Source: an uncultured Methylococcaceae bacterium (GTDB taxonomy: Bacteria > Pseudomonadota > Gammaproteobacteria > Methylococcales > Methylococcaceae). From it: a stretch of DNA of 37,044 bases. Below the pieces are notes generated by a model. That model was not told where the DNA came from and searched no databases. It saw nothing but the letters and a program-made list of their open reading frames with translations. The translations under genes and the position numbers were made by a program. Within the stretch, counting starts at the first letter, position 1. The number at the start of each line of letters is the position of its first letter. Of the stretch, positions 17,315 to 26,412 are shown piece after piece. The stretch spans positions 1 through 37,044 of the forward strand of contig CAIODU010000128.1 of assembly GCA_903857165.1 (NCBI GenBank). Reading direction: 5' to 3'.

Positions 17315-17424
17315 TCCTGCATCAAACAATCCGTTTACCCGTCCTTTTGCATAGCTTTCATTGCCAGGCTTATGCCATTGGGGCATAATCCAAAGCTCTT
17401 TGTGCCTGACATCAAGGTTAATCC

Positions 17425-17805
17425 ATGCAAACCACCCTATTGAAAGCCAAGTTACACAGGGCGCGCGTTACCCATTCGGAGCTGGAATATGAAGGCTCCT
17501 GCGCCATAGACGGCTATCTGTTGGATAATGCGGGCATCAGGGAATACGAACAAATCCACATCTACAACGTCAACAACGGGGCGCGTTTCACCACCTATGC
17601 CATTCGCGCACAGGAAGGCTCGGGGATTGTTTCGATCAACGGCGCGGCAGCCCGCCATGCTGCGGTCAATGACATCATCATCATCTGCGCTTACGCGATT
17701 CTCAACCAGGCCGAGTTGTCGAGCCACCAGCCCACGCTGATTTATGTGAACGAACACAATAAGATCGTCCGCACGGGCCATGCCATTCCCGTCCAGGCCG
17801 CCTAA
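17425..17805 (+). CDS. panD: Aspartate 1-decarboxylase proenzyme
   Basis: PanD makes beta-alanine from aspartate, which the neighbouring PanC uses. The 126-residue proenzyme has the self-cleavage site YEGSCAID with Gly24-Ser25, where Ser becomes the pyruvoyl cofactor. Lys9 in LKAKLHR and the NNGARF segment are also conserved. The length is normal. Its stop shares a base with the next start (TAATG). Confidence 0.96.
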   Translation: MQTTLLKAKLHRARVTHSELEYEGSCAIDGYLLDNAGIREYEQIHIYNVNNGARFTTYAIRAQEGSGIVSINGAAARHAAVNDIIIICAYAILNQAELSSHQPTLIYVNEHNKIVRTGHAIPVQAA

Positions 17806-18185
17806 TGCGCGAAAAGGCCGAAAGAGTTTATTCCGAAGCGGAAATCGCCCAACGGCTGGTTGAGGAGTTGCCGCACTGGTATTACGAAAACGGTTGGATA
17901 CGCCGCAAATACCGGACTAGCGGATGGAAGGCGACCTTGATGGTGGTCAATACGATTGGGCATTTGGCCGAAGCGGCCTGGCATCATCCGGATTTGACGG
18001 TGTCATACGCCTTTGTTGTCGTCAAGCTTGTGACCCATTCCGCCAAAGGCATCACCGACAAGGATTTTCTGTTGGCGAAAAAAATCGAGTCGGTGATCCA
18101 GTGGGACGCATCAACAGAAAGCGGCGGGGCGCTGGAAGGAACCCCGGACGATCAGCGGTTCAAGTACATCAAATATGACCGCTGA
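17805..18185 (+). CDS. Pterin-4a-carbinolamine dehydratase-like protein
   Basis: The 126-residue product matches the PCD/DCoH (PhhB) family. It has AAWHHPDLTVSYAFVVVKL (58-76), then THSAKGITDKDFLLAKKIE. The His-His-Pro and the following His78 are the dehydratase active-site pattern. Known members dehydrate 4a-hydroxytetrahydropterins; some bacterial members have other roles in pterin biosynthesis. Both ends extend a little past the usual 95-110 residues. Translation is coupled to panD by a 1-base overlap, but a link to pantothenate is not evident. Confidence 0.88.
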   Translation: MREKAERVYSEAEIAQRLVEELPHWYYENGWIRRKYRTSGWKATLMVVNTIGHLAEAAWHHPDLTVSYAFVVVKLVTHSAKGITDKDFLLAKKIESVIQWDASTESGGALEGTPDDQRFKYIKYDR

Positions 18186-18220
18186 ATCCATAGGTGATTA
18201 TCGGGAAATAAAATCCCCGT

Positions 18221-18300
18221 CGTAGGGTGTGTCCTGCAGGGCGCTTTGGCGGCCTAAAGGCCACCCTCCGGGGGGTGTGGACGTTCCCGTAAATGTCATC
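18221..18300 (+). repeat. Dispersed repeat, copy A
   Basis: About 75-80 bp here match the reverse complement of 30799-30873. Shared blocks are GTAGGGTGT, GCGCTTTGG.GGCCT.AAGGCCA and CGTAAATGTC. It lies between the ends of two convergent genes, and the hflD stop codon falls at its edge. Confidence 0.75.
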
Positions 18301-18922
18301 AAGGGAGCGTTAGCAGCAATCTCTTTGCTTCTTCGCGGAGTTTTCTCCGGTTTAGCAAAAAGCCCAGCTTGCTGCCCCCACACTGCCGCCAAAGCCAAGC
18401 AGAACGAATTCCCGCCAATAGCAAAGCCCTGATTTTATTGGCGAGGGCGGGATTTTCCAAATGTGCCGGCTCACCCATTACCATCACTCTCGGATTGATC
18501 CGGCTAATGTTGTCCTGGTAAATATCGGCAATGTTGGTCATTACATTTTCGTGGGTCACGCCGAAGTGTGCCGCTTGGACGGTGGATCTTTCCATGCCGG
18601 TGCGAATGGCTTTTTGCATGGAATCCTGCCCCCGGAACTTTCCTTCAATGTACACGAGGGCCGCCGCATAGCGCGCCAACTCAGTATCCACCGACGCGGA
18701 CGGCCCCAACTGCCTTTCCAGCAGGGCGAAGCCGTTCTTAAGCTTTTCCAAGCCGCCATACACCTCGGGTACGTCATCGGCGTTGATTTTCAATAGGCTG
18801 GAAATGCAGGTTTCGAAGTCGTCGGCATCGGTCGTGCCGGCCTTGGCAAGGTTGCGCACCGCTTGTACGGCTTGGCTTAAGCCAGCCAGGGCAATGGTTT
18901 GGTTAGTCAGGTTTTTTATCAT
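18299..18922 (-). CDS. hflD: HflD, lysogenization regulator homologue
   Basis: This 207-residue helical protein has the HflD (YcfC) pattern. It begins NQTIALAGLSQAVQAVRNLA, contains ELARYAAALVYIE, and ends with HENVMTNIADIYQDNISRI, RVMVMGEP and IRALLLAGIRSAWLWRQ, the most conserved part. In E. coli HflD binds phage lambda CII at the inner membrane and affects lysogeny; its host role is unclear. The ATG at 18922 was chosen because the family starts close to this point; a longer TTG start at 18988 is less likely. It overlaps the end of the upstream gene by 20 bases. The usual neighbours mnmA and purB are absent. Confidence 0.9.
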   Translation of the reverse strand: MIKNLTNQTIALAGLSQAVQAVRNLAKAGTTDADDFETCISSLLKINADDVPEVYGGLEKLKNGFALLERQLGPSASVDTELARYAAALVYIEGKFRGQDSMQKAIRTGMERSTVQAAHFGVTHENVMTNIADIYQDNISRINPRVMVMGEPAHLENPALANKIRALLLAGIRSAWLWRQCGGSKLGFLLNRRKLREEAKRLLLTLP

Positions 18923-19295
18923 GGCAAACGGATTTTCCTCTACAGTCCCTTCGATTGTATTTGACAGCGTTGCCTTTTGCCAAGGCAACAGGATATTTTT
19001 CTGCGTTTTTGCGGATTTTTTCTTCCACCGCCTGATCCAGGTTGATTTCCAGCAGATCGGCCAGGCGCAGTAAATAAATCATCACATCGGCGATTTCCTC
19101 TTCGACCCTCGCATAGTCGGTTGGGTTCTCGGCAAGACGACGGGACTCCTCCTCCTTTAGCCATTGGAAGGGTTCCAGCAGCTCCGCCGCTTCCACCGCA
19201 AGTGCGGTGGCAATGTTCTTGGGACTGTGGAATTGCTCCCATTCGCGCTCTTGGGCGAACTCCCGCAGCCTTTTTTGCACTGACTTGATATCCAT
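18903..19295 (-). CDS. MazG-like nucleotide pyrophosphohydrolase
   Basis: From the ATG at 19295 the protein has 130 residues. It carries the metal-binding pattern of the MazG/dCTPase superfamily: VEAAELLEPFQWLKEEE (ExxE) and VEEEIADVMIYLLRLAD (ExxD). Such enzymes hydrolyse NTPs or dNTPs to the monophosphate, often to remove non-canonical nucleotides. The motif spacing fits the short single-domain type related to XTP3-transactivated protein. An upstream extension to 19406 is open but is not conserved in character. It overlaps hflD by 20 bases and is transcribed with it. Confidence 0.85.
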   Translation of the reverse strand: MDIKSVQKRLREFAQEREWEQFHSPKNIATALAVEAAELLEPFQWLKEEESRRLAENPTDYARVEEEIADVMIYLLRLADLLEINLDQAVEEKIRKNAEKYPVALAKGNAVKYNRRDCRGKSVCHDKKPD

Positions 19296-19460
19296 GAACG
19301 ACTCCATATATCGAACGTATGTTTTTTTATTCGCCCGGAATAGGCGAGAATATGCACCTATGGTAAAGAATCCAATGAGTGGCGGAATGCTTGTGCAATG
19401 CGACAACCCAAGCCCGCCCTTATTATCCTTAAAAATTGTTCGTGCGTGAGGGTTAAAAAC

Positions 19461-19775
19461 GTGGATAGTTTGATTAAAGACCTACAAAAGACCATTGAGG
19501 CTCTGGAAACCCTAAGCGATAGGCCAGCGACGGCGGGGGAACAGATCGACGAACTGCTCGACCAATTGTTCCAGCAGAAGATCGATTTAGTGAATGCATC
19601 GGTGAATGTTTCTTCCCAGCCGTTTCAACAGGCTTCCCAAGCCATGAAACAGGCCGCAAGCAAGGCTACCCGAGCCGTCAAGGAGCCGGCGCGGGCCGAT
19701 GAGATGGCCAAGGCGGTTGCCGATGCAATCACCCTGCTGGCAAATCTTCTGGACGGCATGCCCCCCATTAGTTGA
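19461..19775 (+). CDS. Small helical hypothetical protein
   Basis: I do not recognise this gene. The GTG start at 19461 is chosen because GAGGG lies 8 bases upstream; an ATG at 19398 is possible. The 104-residue product appears almost wholly alpha-helical. There is an N-terminal heptad-like segment ([17 protein letters not shown]), a [17 protein letters not shown] helix and an Ala/Lys-rich stretch in which phasin-like or coiled-coil packing is possible. There are no Cys residues and no signal peptide. It is followed by the YchJ-like gene after 77 bases. Confidence 0.6.
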   Translation: MDSLIKDLQKTIEALETLSDRPATAGEQIDELLDQLFQQKIDLVNASVNVSSQPFQQASQAMKQAASKATRAVKEPARADEMAKAVADAITLLANLLDGMPPIS

Positions 19776-19852
19776 AGAGGCTGACAGGTGAGGATTCTGT
19801 TGATTTATGCCGATGCTTCCTCGGCGTGGCAGGCTGTCGCGAGACGTGTGGA

Positions 19853-20350
19853 ATGAAAGACTGCCCCTGCCCTTGCGGATCACCGGGGATGTTTTCCGAA
19901 TGCTGCGGACCCATCCTGTCGGGTAAGCGCCGCGCCGGGACTGCATTGGTTCTGATGCGTTCGCGCTATACGGCTTACTGCCTGCAGGACGGGGATTACT
20001 TGCGGAATACTTGGCATCGGCATACCCGGCCCGGTACGCTGGATTTTTATGGCGATGACACCGAATGGTTGGGATTGGAAGTTATGCGCCAGGAGGCAGG
20101 CGGTGCGGAGGATGCCGAAGGGGTTGTGGAGTTTGTCGCACTGCATCGGCAAGGCGGTGCAGTGCGGCGTTTTCGTGAGTGTAGCCGTTTTGTCAAGGAA
20201 TCGGGCGAGTGGCTCTATCTGGATGGGGCTGTCCAGACCGAACCGAAGCCGGGCCGTAACGATCCCTGTTGGTGCGGCAGTGGGAGGAAATACAAGAAAT
20301 GTTGTGGAGCAGCCGTAAACACGCCCACTAGGAGTAGTGTAGGTAGTTGA
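19853..20350 (+). CDS. YchJ-like SEC-C domain protein
   Basis: The 165-residue product fits the YchJ/UPF0225 family. It has an N-terminal SEC-C-type zinc motif (CPCPCGS and CC at residues 4-18), a central YchJ domain with [17 protein letters not shown] and a NTWHRHTRP segment, then [16 protein letters not shown] second zinc motif closes the protein ([15 protein letters not shown], 137-151). SEC-C motifs bind zinc; the function of YchJ is not established. I chose the ATG at 19853, since the upstream in-frame extension is not conserved-looking. Confidence 0.88.
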   Translation: MKDCPCPCGSPGMFSECCGPILSGKRRAGTALVLMRSRYTAYCLQDGDYLRNTWHRHTRPGTLDFYGDDTEWLGLEVMRQEAGGAEDAEGVVEFVALHRQGGAVRRFRECSRFVKESGEWLYLDGAVQTEPKPGRNDPCWCGSGRKYKKCCGAAVNTPTRSSVGS

Positions 20351-20445
20351 CCGAAAATGTTTTAACCCTTGCAGTAGGGCGATTGTCCCGGTTGAGCCAC
20401 CCCTGCGATTGTGGAAAATGTAAAAAAACTTATGAACACCTGCTT

Positions 20446-21432
20446 ATGAATCAATCCAAGTATGAACGTTGCCCTCCCATCGGCGCGGAAGTCTACGAAC
20501 GCCTAAGCGCCAGGGTGGGGCGTTGCCACGTCGATCTGCGGCTCGGGATCGAGCATGACCGGGAGACGCGGGTTTTTGGCCAAGGCCGCAGCTTTTTTCA
20601 CATCGAAAACTGGTATTCCATCCACGGCCTCATCCGCTATGCGCTAAGGCTATGCCTGCTGCATGGACGGGGTCAAAGCAATGCACGGCGCATTCGGGTT
20701 CGTCACAATGAATTTGTGTTTGAACGCCTACCCGAAGCCTTCGATGGCTTCAAGCTGCTCCACATCAGCGACCTGCACTTGGATATCGCCGAGGGGATGG
20801 CCGAGGCACACATTGATGCCGTGCAGCGGGCTGGGGCTTATGACGTGTGCGTGATGACCGGCGATTACCGGAACAAGACGTTTGGACCTTACCGGCGCGC
20901 ACTGGAGGCGATGGGCCGGGTTTGCGAACAAATCCCCGTCCCGGTATATGCCGTTTTGGGCAATCACGACACCATACGGATGGCTTCCGGCCTGGAAGAC
21001 TTGGGGGTGCGGATGTTGCTGAACGAAGCGATGCCAATCACCAAGGGCACAGCCGCGATCTGGCTGGCCGGGATAGACGATCCCCATTATTACCGCGCCG
21101 ACAATTTGGAGAAGGCGACTGACCCGATTCCAGCCGATGCGGTATCGATCCTGTTGTCCCATTCCCCGGAAGTCTACCGACAGGCCACCTATGCGCGTTT
21201 TGATGCGATGTTATGCGGGCATACCCACGGCGGGCAGATCTGCCTGCCCGGTGGCATCCCCGTCATGCTCAATGCCAACGCACCTCGCGCCTTTTGCAAT
21301 GGCCCCTGGGCCTACCATGGTCTGCAAGGGTATACTTCGGCGGGTTCCGGGTCGTGCATTGTCGATGTGCGCCTGAATTGCCTGCCGGAAATCACCGTGC
21401 ATACCTTGCGCAGGGGTAGCCCAGCCGGATAA
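20446..21432 (+). CDS. Calcineurin-like metallophosphoesterase (YaeI-type)
   Basis: From the ATG at 20446 the protein has 328 residues. The metallophosphatase motifs are intact: HISDLHLD (Asp109, His111), TGDYR (139-142), GNHD (172-175), a later LSHSPE with His239, and CGHTHGGQICLP (257-268). This arrangement is that of YaeI/YkuE-type phosphoesterases. Related proteins act on lipid A precursors (LpxG) or unknown phospholipids. The part before residue 100 is unusual in that it lacks the expected membrane helix and instead carries an unassigned domain. The frame is open to 20347, but the upstream starts are non-ATG. Confidence 0.85.
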   Translation: MNQSKYERCPPIGAEVYERLSARVGRCHVDLRLGIEHDRETRVFGQGRSFFHIENWYSIHGLIRYALRLCLLHGRGQSNARRIRVRHNEFVFERLPEAFDGFKLLHISDLHLDIAEGMAEAHIDAVQRAGAYDVCVMTGDYRNKTFGPYRRALEAMGRVCEQIPVPVYAVLGNHDTIRMASGLEDLGVRMLLNEAMPITKGTAAIWLAGIDDPHYYRADNLEKATDPIPADAVSILLSHSPEVYRQATYARFDAMLCGHTHGGQICLPGGIPVMLNANAPRAFCNGPWAYHGLQGYTSAGSGSCIVDVRLNCLPEITVHTLRRGSPAG

Positions 21433-21463
21433 CCGAATTAGCGGATGTTAAACAGCGAGAGTG

Positions 21464-21943
21464 TCAATAGGGCTGTTTGCGGATATTGAGCCGATAAAGA
21501 ACCCTTGAGATTGCCAGCTCCATTACAAAAAATGCAGCGGCAAGCCAAAGCACATGGAAATAACTTAGGTGCAGTCCCGCTTTTAGCCATAGCAAGGGGA
21601 AAAGCGCCTCAGGAATTTGATCCAATCCCAATGCCATGCCACTGGACGGGATGCCCAGCCTACGTTTGACAAAGCTGGAAAACAGATCCCCTGCCATTGC
21701 CAACGCCCCGGCCACCAAGCCAATGAGGGATCCCATGCCCAGCAGATAGGCGGCGGCAGTGCTGGCTAGCAAGGCACCCGCTATTCCCCGCCAAGTCTTT
21801 GAAGGCCCCAAGACGGGTTGCCGGCCAAGCCAAACCCAGCCAAAGTCCACTGGCCAGTCAAACCGCCTGTCCAGCAACTTGTGCAGAATGATTGGCGCAC
21901 CGTTGGCGACGGACAGTAGTAGCAAAATTTTAAATGAAAGCAC
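21464..21943 (-). CDS. CDP-archaeol synthase family membrane protein
   Basis: This 159-residue polytopic membrane protein has the CarS/DUF46 signature: VLGPSKTWRG (44-53), AGDLFSSFVKRRLGIPSSG and LGLDQIPEALFPL. CarS proteins transfer CDP to unsaturated archaeal ether lipids; bacterial homologues probably use another isoprenoid-like or diacylglycerol-type alcohol. The start is GTG at 21943, supported by a strong AGGAGGG ribosome-binding site (21951-21957) 7 bases away. Four to five hydrophobic helices are visible. The gene is convergent with the metallophosphoesterase. Confidence 0.85.
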   Translation of the reverse strand: MLSFKILLLLSVANGAPIILHKLLDRRFDWPVDFGWVWLGRQPVLGPSKTWRGIAGALLASTAAAYLLGMGSLIGLVAGALAMAGDLFSSFVKRRLGIPSSGMALGLDQIPEALFPLLWLKAGLHLSYFHVLWLAAAFFVMELAISRVLYRLNIRKQPY

Positions 21944-22135
21944 GGGTAAGCCCTCCTAACAGTGCCAAACTTCCGGGCCGAAGAAATAAAATTGATTTAT
22001 ATCCCATGGCATGATGACTTATGATATTTTGCCGAAACAATAAAACGATAGGCGCAAGTGGCGCTATTTTTCTTATGCTGTGGTGCTGGGGTGAAAGTCT
22101 AACACTTCATGGCATTAATTTTACCGGAGACGCTG

Positions 22136-23950
22136 ATGTACGGCATGGTCAATAAAGCGGTTGAGGAAAAGGAATCCACCTCCCGTTACGACTGGGCCTA
22201 CATCCGCCGCACCGCACTCGGGCATAAAGGCAAACTGGTGAAGGCCAATGTCATCGCCATTTTCGCCACCCTTGCCTCCGTGCCGATCCCCTTATTGATG
22301 CCGCTATTGGTGGACGAAGTGCTGCTGGGACATCCTGGCGTCTCAGTGCAGTTTCTGAACAGCCTGACCCCGCCCGAATGGCACGAACCCTTGCTGTATA
22401 TTCTTTCGGTGCTTGGGCTGACACTGCTGCTGCGCCTAATCAGCATCTTGCTCAGCGTTTGGCAAACCCAACAGTTTACTTTGGTGTCCAAAGACATCAC
22501 CTTCCGCATCCGCTCGGCGCTGATTCGGCGGCTTGAGCGGATATCCATGGCCGAGTATGAGGGTTTGGGCAGTGGCAAGGTCATCACCCACTTAGTCACC
22601 GACCTGGAAACCATCGATGCCTTCATCGGCGGGGCGGTGGCGAGGTTGCTCGTTGCCGTGCTGTCCATTATCGGCGTCGCCGCCATTCTGCTGTGGATGC
22701 ACTGGCAATTGGCCTTGTTCATCTTGCTTCTGAACCCGGTGGTGATTTATTTGACGGGAGTGATGGGCAAACGGGTGAAGCATCTGAAGCAGCAGGAAAA
22801 CTCTGCCATGGAAGCATTTCAACAGGCTTTGGGCGAAACTTTGGAGGCCATCCACCAAATTCGCGCCGCCAACCGGGAAAAGCATTACTTAGGCCGCTTA
22901 CTGGATCAGGCGCGGAGCGTGAGCGAGAGCGCTGCGGCGTTTTCCTGGAAATCAGATGCCGCCAACCGCTTGAGCTTCACGATATTCTTGGGCGGTGTCG
23001 AAATATTCCGCGCCGTCGCCATGTTCATGGTGATTTATTCCGGCTTGAGCATCGGTCAGATGATGGCAGTGTTCAGTTATTTATGGTTTATGATGGTCCC
23101 AGTCCAAGAAGTGCTTAACATTCAGTATGCCTTTTCCGGGGCTAAAGGCGCTTTGGAGCGGATCAACCGCTTGCTGGAACTGAAACTTGAGCCCCGCTAC
23201 GCGCATAAGACCGACCCTTTCACCGGGAAACGCACGGTGGGTGTCGCCGTCGAAGATTTGTATTTTTCCTACCCCAACGGTTCCGAGGTGTTGCAAGGTG
23301 TCAGCTTGGACATTCAGCCGGGCGAAAAGATTGGCATCGTCGGCGCCAGTGGCGGCGGCAAATCCACGCTGATTCAAGCACTGATCGGGCTTTACCCGCC
23401 GAGTGCGGGAATGATTTACTTCGATGGCGTTCCGATGACGGACATCGGCCTGGATGTGGTGCGGGAAAACGTCGCGACAGTCTTGCAGCACCCCGCCCTG
23501 TTCAATGACACGGTGCGCGCCAACCTGACCTTGGGCCGCGAAGCCGATGATGCCACACTGTGGCGGGCTTTGGGCATTGCGCAACTGGAAGGGACTGTCA
23601 GGGACACCTCCGACGGTCTGGATACCCTGGTGGGGCGATCCGGCATGAGGCTTTCCGGCGGGCAGCGGCAGCGTTTGGCCATCGCACGGATGATACTGGC
23701 GAATCCAAGTGTGGTGGTCTTTGACGAGGCGACCTCGGCCTTGGACAGCGAGACTGAAGCAAATCTGCATCAGGCTTTGCAGAAATTCCTCGTTGGCAGG
23801 ACAACCATCATCGTCGCCCATCGCCTCAGCGCGATCCGCCATGCCGACCGGGTATTCGTGTTCGAGGACGGCATTATCAGCGAGCAGGGCGTGCATGAAG
23901 AATTGATGGCGCAAGGGGGCTTGTATGCGAGGCTATATGGGGGGCATTGA
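22136..23950 (+). CDS. ABC exporter, fused permease and ATPase (MsbA-type)
   Basis: From the ATG at 22136 the protein has 604 residues. It combines an N-terminal six-helix ABC transmembrane domain (about 30-330) with an ATPase domain. The ATPase has Walker A GASGGGKST (403-411), signature LSGGQRQRLAIAR (506-518), Walker B VVVFDEATSALD and IIVAHRLSAIRHADRV with the switch His. It would export lipids, peptides or drugs as a homodimer. The start was chosen because GGAGA lies 6 bases upstream of the ATG at 22136; the longer start at 22109 lacks such a site. No specific substrate can be named. Confidence 0.92.
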   Translation: MYGMVNKAVEEKESTSRYDWAYIRRTALGHKGKLVKANVIAIFATLASVPIPLLMPLLVDEVLLGHPGVSVQFLNSLTPPEWHEPLLYILSVLGLTLLLRLISILLSVWQTQQFTLVSKDITFRIRSALIRRLERISMAEYEGLGSGKVITHLVTDLETIDAFIGGAVARLLVAVLSIIGVAAILLWMHWQLALFILLLNPVVIYLTGVMGKRVKHLKQQENSAMEAFQQALGETLEAIHQIRAANREKHYLGRLLDQARSVSESAAAFSWKSDAANRLSFTIFLGGVEIFRAVAMFMVIYSGLSIGQMMAVFSYLWFMMVPVQEVLNIQYAFSGAKGALERINRLLELKLEPRYAHKTDPFTGKRTVGVAVEDLYFSYPNGSEVLQGVSLDIQPGEKIGIVGASGGGKSTLIQALIGLYPPSAGMIYFDGVPMTDIGLDVVRENVATVLQHPALFNDTVRANLTLGREADDATLWRALGIAQLEGTVRDTSDGLDTLVGRSGMRLSGGQRQRLAIARMILANPSVVVFDEATSALDSETEANLHQALQKFLVGRTTIIVAHRLSAIRHADRVFVFEDGIISEQGVHEELMAQGGLYARLYGGH

Positions 23951-24122
23951 AGGGGGCAATACTATTACACCTAGGTTCTAAGGCTATCTTGTGTCAAAAT
24001 TACAATTGCACGGTCAATTGCTTTCGTGGGAGCGGTTTTTAACTGCGACAGATGACCGTGGCAGCGCTTGAAAAGCGCCCCACAACACCCATGAGCCAAC
24101 CCAAATCACAATCCTAAAACCC

Positions 24123-24953
24123 GTGTCCTACGACCTCCACACCCATTCCACTGCCTCCGATGGCGCGTATGCCCCCGCCGAACTGATCCGCCAAGCCCAT
24201 GCTGCCGGAGTGACGCATCTGGCCTTGACTGACCACGATAGCACCGACGGGCTGATTGCGGCCCAGGCCGAAGCAACCGAATGTGGCCTTACATTAATTC
24301 CCGCCGTGGAAATCTCCACCTCTTGGCATGGCAAATCTGTGCATATCGTCGGCCTTGCCATTGACCCGGACAAACCGGAATTGCAGCAAGGCTTGGCCCG
24401 CTTGCAATCCCAGCGCATGGCAAGGGCAGAGGAAATGGGCCGAAGTTTGGCAAAGAGGGGAATCGAGGGGGGCTTTGAGGCGGCGCGGGCACTGGCCGGG
24501 GGCGGCATGATTACCCGCACCCACTTCGCCCGGTTTCTTGCCAGTCAAGGTTTGGCGACCACGGTGCGGGCTGTGTTCGACCAGTATTTGGTACAGGGCA
24601 AACCCGGTTACGTCCATACCGAATGGGTAGGCTTGGAGGATGCCGTGGGTTGGATCAAAAGCGCGGGCGGCATCGCCGTGGTCGCCCATCCGCAGCGTTA
24701 CAAACTCACCGGCAGTTGGTTGCGCCGCTTATTGATCGAGTTCAAGGAAGCCGGTGGTGAAGCGCTGGAGGTGGTCGCCGGGAACGCCAGTCTAGGCGAC
24801 ATCCAATCCTCCGCCACCGCCGCCCGCCGCCATGAACTACTGGCCTCGGTGGGATCGGATTTTCACAGCCCCGATAGTTGCTGGCTGAAATTGGGGCACC
24901 TGCAAGAATTGCCAAAGGACCTCACCCCGGTTTGGAGCCTTTGGAATGACTGA
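24123..24953 (+). CDS. PHP-domain phosphoesterase (YciV/RNase AM-like)
   Basis: The 276-residue protein has the PHP metal motifs in order: DLHTHSTASDG near the N-terminus, LTDHDSTDG, IPAVEIST, GGMITRTHFARFL, VVAHPQRY and SVGSDFHSPD near the C-terminus. This is the YciV/TrpH subgroup, which includes 3'-5' exonucleases acting on short RNA and on 5' phosphates. The start is GTG at 24123. The Tag gene overlaps its end by 8 bases, so the two form a unit. Confidence 0.9.
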   Translation: MSYDLHTHSTASDGAYAPAELIRQAHAAGVTHLALTDHDSTDGLIAAQAEATECGLTLIPAVEISTSWHGKSVHIVGLAIDPDKPELQQGLARLQSQRMARAEEMGRSLAKRGIEGGFEAARALAGGGMITRTHFARFLASQGLATTVRAVFDQYLVQGKPGYVHTEWVGLEDAVGWIKSAGGIAVVAHPQRYKLTGSWLRRLLIEFKEAGGEALEVVAGNASLGDIQSSATAARRHELLASVGSDFHSPDSCWLKLGHLQELPKDLTPVWSLWND

Positions 24954-25530
24954 TGCCATCACCCGTTGCGCGTGGTCCTGCCGGACTGAAGAAGAGCGGG
25001 ATTATCACGACAAGGAATGGGGCGTACCCCTGCATGACGATAATAAGTTGTTTGAATTTATCGTGCTGGAAGGGGCGCAAGCGGGCTTGAGCTGGATCAC
25101 CATCCTAAAGAAGCGCGAGAGCTACCGCGCTGCATTCGATGGCTTTGCCCCCGCAATCGTCGCCGGGTACAACCAGGCGAAAATTCTCGAATTGATGGGA
25201 AATCCCGGCATCGTCCGCAACCGCCTGAAAATCGAGTCCGCCGTAACCAACGCCCGTGGTTTTCTGACTATTCAAGAAGAATTCGGCAGTTTCGATGCGT
25301 ATATGTGGCGTTTCGTCAATGGCAAACCCATCCACAACGCCTGGAGGGATTACAGCGAGGCACCCCCGCAAACCAAAGAATCCGCAGCGATGAGCAAGGA
25401 TTTAAGAAAACGCGGCTTCAAATTTGTAGGCCCAACCATCTGCTATGCCCATATGCAAGCGGTGGGCATGGTTAACGACCATGCGGTGGATTGTTTCCGT
25501 TGGCGGGAGTTGGGTGGAGTTAGCCTTTAA
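24946..25530 (+). CDS. tag: DNA-3-methyladenine glycosylase I
   Basis: Tag removes 3-methyladenine from alkylated DNA. The 194-residue protein shows RCAWSCRTEEERDYHDKEWG at the start, EGAQAGLSWITILKKRE, and CYAHMQAVGMVNDHAVDCF near the end. The N-terminal Cys8 and His20 and the C-terminal His and Cys correspond to the structural zinc site of Tag. Length is typical. It overlaps the PHP gene by 8 bases. AlkB at 29118 is a second alkylation-repair gene in the window. Confidence 0.95.
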   Translation: MTDAITRCAWSCRTEEERDYHDKEWGVPLHDDNKLFEFIVLEGAQAGLSWITILKKRESYRAAFDGFAPAIVAGYNQAKILELMGNPGIVRNRLKIESAVTNARGFLTIQEEFGSFDAYMWRFVNGKPIHNAWRDYSEAPPQTKESAAMSKDLRKRGFKFVGPTICYAHMQAVGMVNDHAVDCFRWRELGGVSL

Positions 25531-25658
25531 TAATTTTTTGAGAAGCGAGCCCACAGCCTGTCGCATGGGTGGATGCATGTATGCCGACACCCACCAATTC
25601 GCCCTATTCATATCCTGCCTCGCTAGACAGACAACTAGAACAAAGATATAAATTGCAC

Positions 25659-25937
25659 ATGATCCGTTCATTTTGTTGTAAAGACACTGAGGCTTTGTAC
25701 CTAGGAAATTGCCCCAATCGCTGGCAGGCATTACGCAGTAGGGCCGAGAGGAAACTTGCATTGTTGGACGCTGCTGTTACGATTGATTTTTTACGCTCCC
25801 CTCCGGGAAACCGTTTGGAAAAATTGAGCGGAGACCGGTTAGGGTATTACAGCATCCGCATCAACGATCAATGGCGATTATGCTTTCGTTTCGAACATAG
25901 TGATGCGTATGATGTCGAAATAGTGGATTACCATTGA
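25659..25937 (+). CDS. higB: HigB-type toxin (RelE/ParE superfamily)
   Basis: The 92-residue product from ATG 25659 has the HigB pattern: RKLALLDAAVTIDFLRSPPG, NRLEKLSGDRLGYYSIRIND and QWRLCFRF. These are the conserved RelE-type beta strands. Such toxins cleave mRNA at the ribosome. The gene precedes the antitoxin by 10 bases, the reverse order typical of higBA. The open frame runs 30 codons further upstream, but the family begins near the chosen start. Confidence 0.9.
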   Translation: MIRSFCCKDTEALYLGNCPNRWQALRSRAERKLALLDAAVTIDFLRSPPGNRLEKLSGDRLGYYSIRINDQWRLCFRFEHSDAYDVEIVDYH

Positions 25938-25947
25938 GAATTGAACA

Positions 25948-26271
25948 ATGACTATGAATAAAATGCGCCCAATTCATCCTGGCGAAATATTACGCGAAGA
26001 ATATCTAGTGCCATTAGGTTTGTCTGTAGACAATTTGGCACAAGCTTTGGATTTAAGCCCGGTTTGTATTAATGAGATTTTAGAGGAACATCGCGGCCTC
26101 ACTGGAGACACTGCCTTACGCTTGGCCCAATATTTTGGCACTGATGCACAATCTTGGATGAATTTGCAGTTGGGTTATGATTTGCGGAAAGCAGAACTGG
26201 AGGTCGGTGAACTCATAAGATCAAAGATCAAACCGCGTCAAACTGATTCTGTGGCCCATAAATTCCAGTGA
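25948..26271 (+). CDS. higA: HigA-type antitoxin, XRE family
   Basis: The 107-residue protein begins with MRPIHPGEILREEYLVPLGL, the standard HigA start, and continues with an XRE helix-turn-helix (DNLAQALDLSPVCINEILEE) and GDTALRLAQYFGTDAQSWMNL. It binds the HigB product of the gene upstream and probably represses the pair. An alternative start a few codons later does not alter the domain. The pair looks intact. Confidence 0.92.
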   Translation: MTMNKMRPIHPGEILREEYLVPLGLSVDNLAQALDLSPVCINEILEEHRGLTGDTALRLAQYFGTDAQSWMNLQLGYDLRKAELEVGELIRSKIKPRQTDSVAHKFQ

Positions 26272-26359
26272 GATAATTGTAATAGCGAAGCATATAGTGC
26301 CTAATGGGAAAAATCAACATTTGACGCAGACTGGAAAGGCAAAGCTCGACGCTTTGTCA

Positions 26360-26382
26360 GTCAAAGCAAGCTTTGACGATCC
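26360..26382. repeat. Partial copy of GGAGCG repeat family
   Basis: The 23 bases here equal the reverse complement of 1065-1087 except for one mismatch. Only one arm of the element is present, so it may be a remnant. Confidence 0.65.
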
Positions 26383-26412
26383 AGCGTGGGAATCAGATGG
26401 AAAACATGAGCA

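Noticed and set aside
22046-22072. Intrinsic terminator hairpin near GGCGCAAGTGGCGC before the ABC transporter
   Set aside because: The arms pair only over about four bases once aligned and the T run is short.
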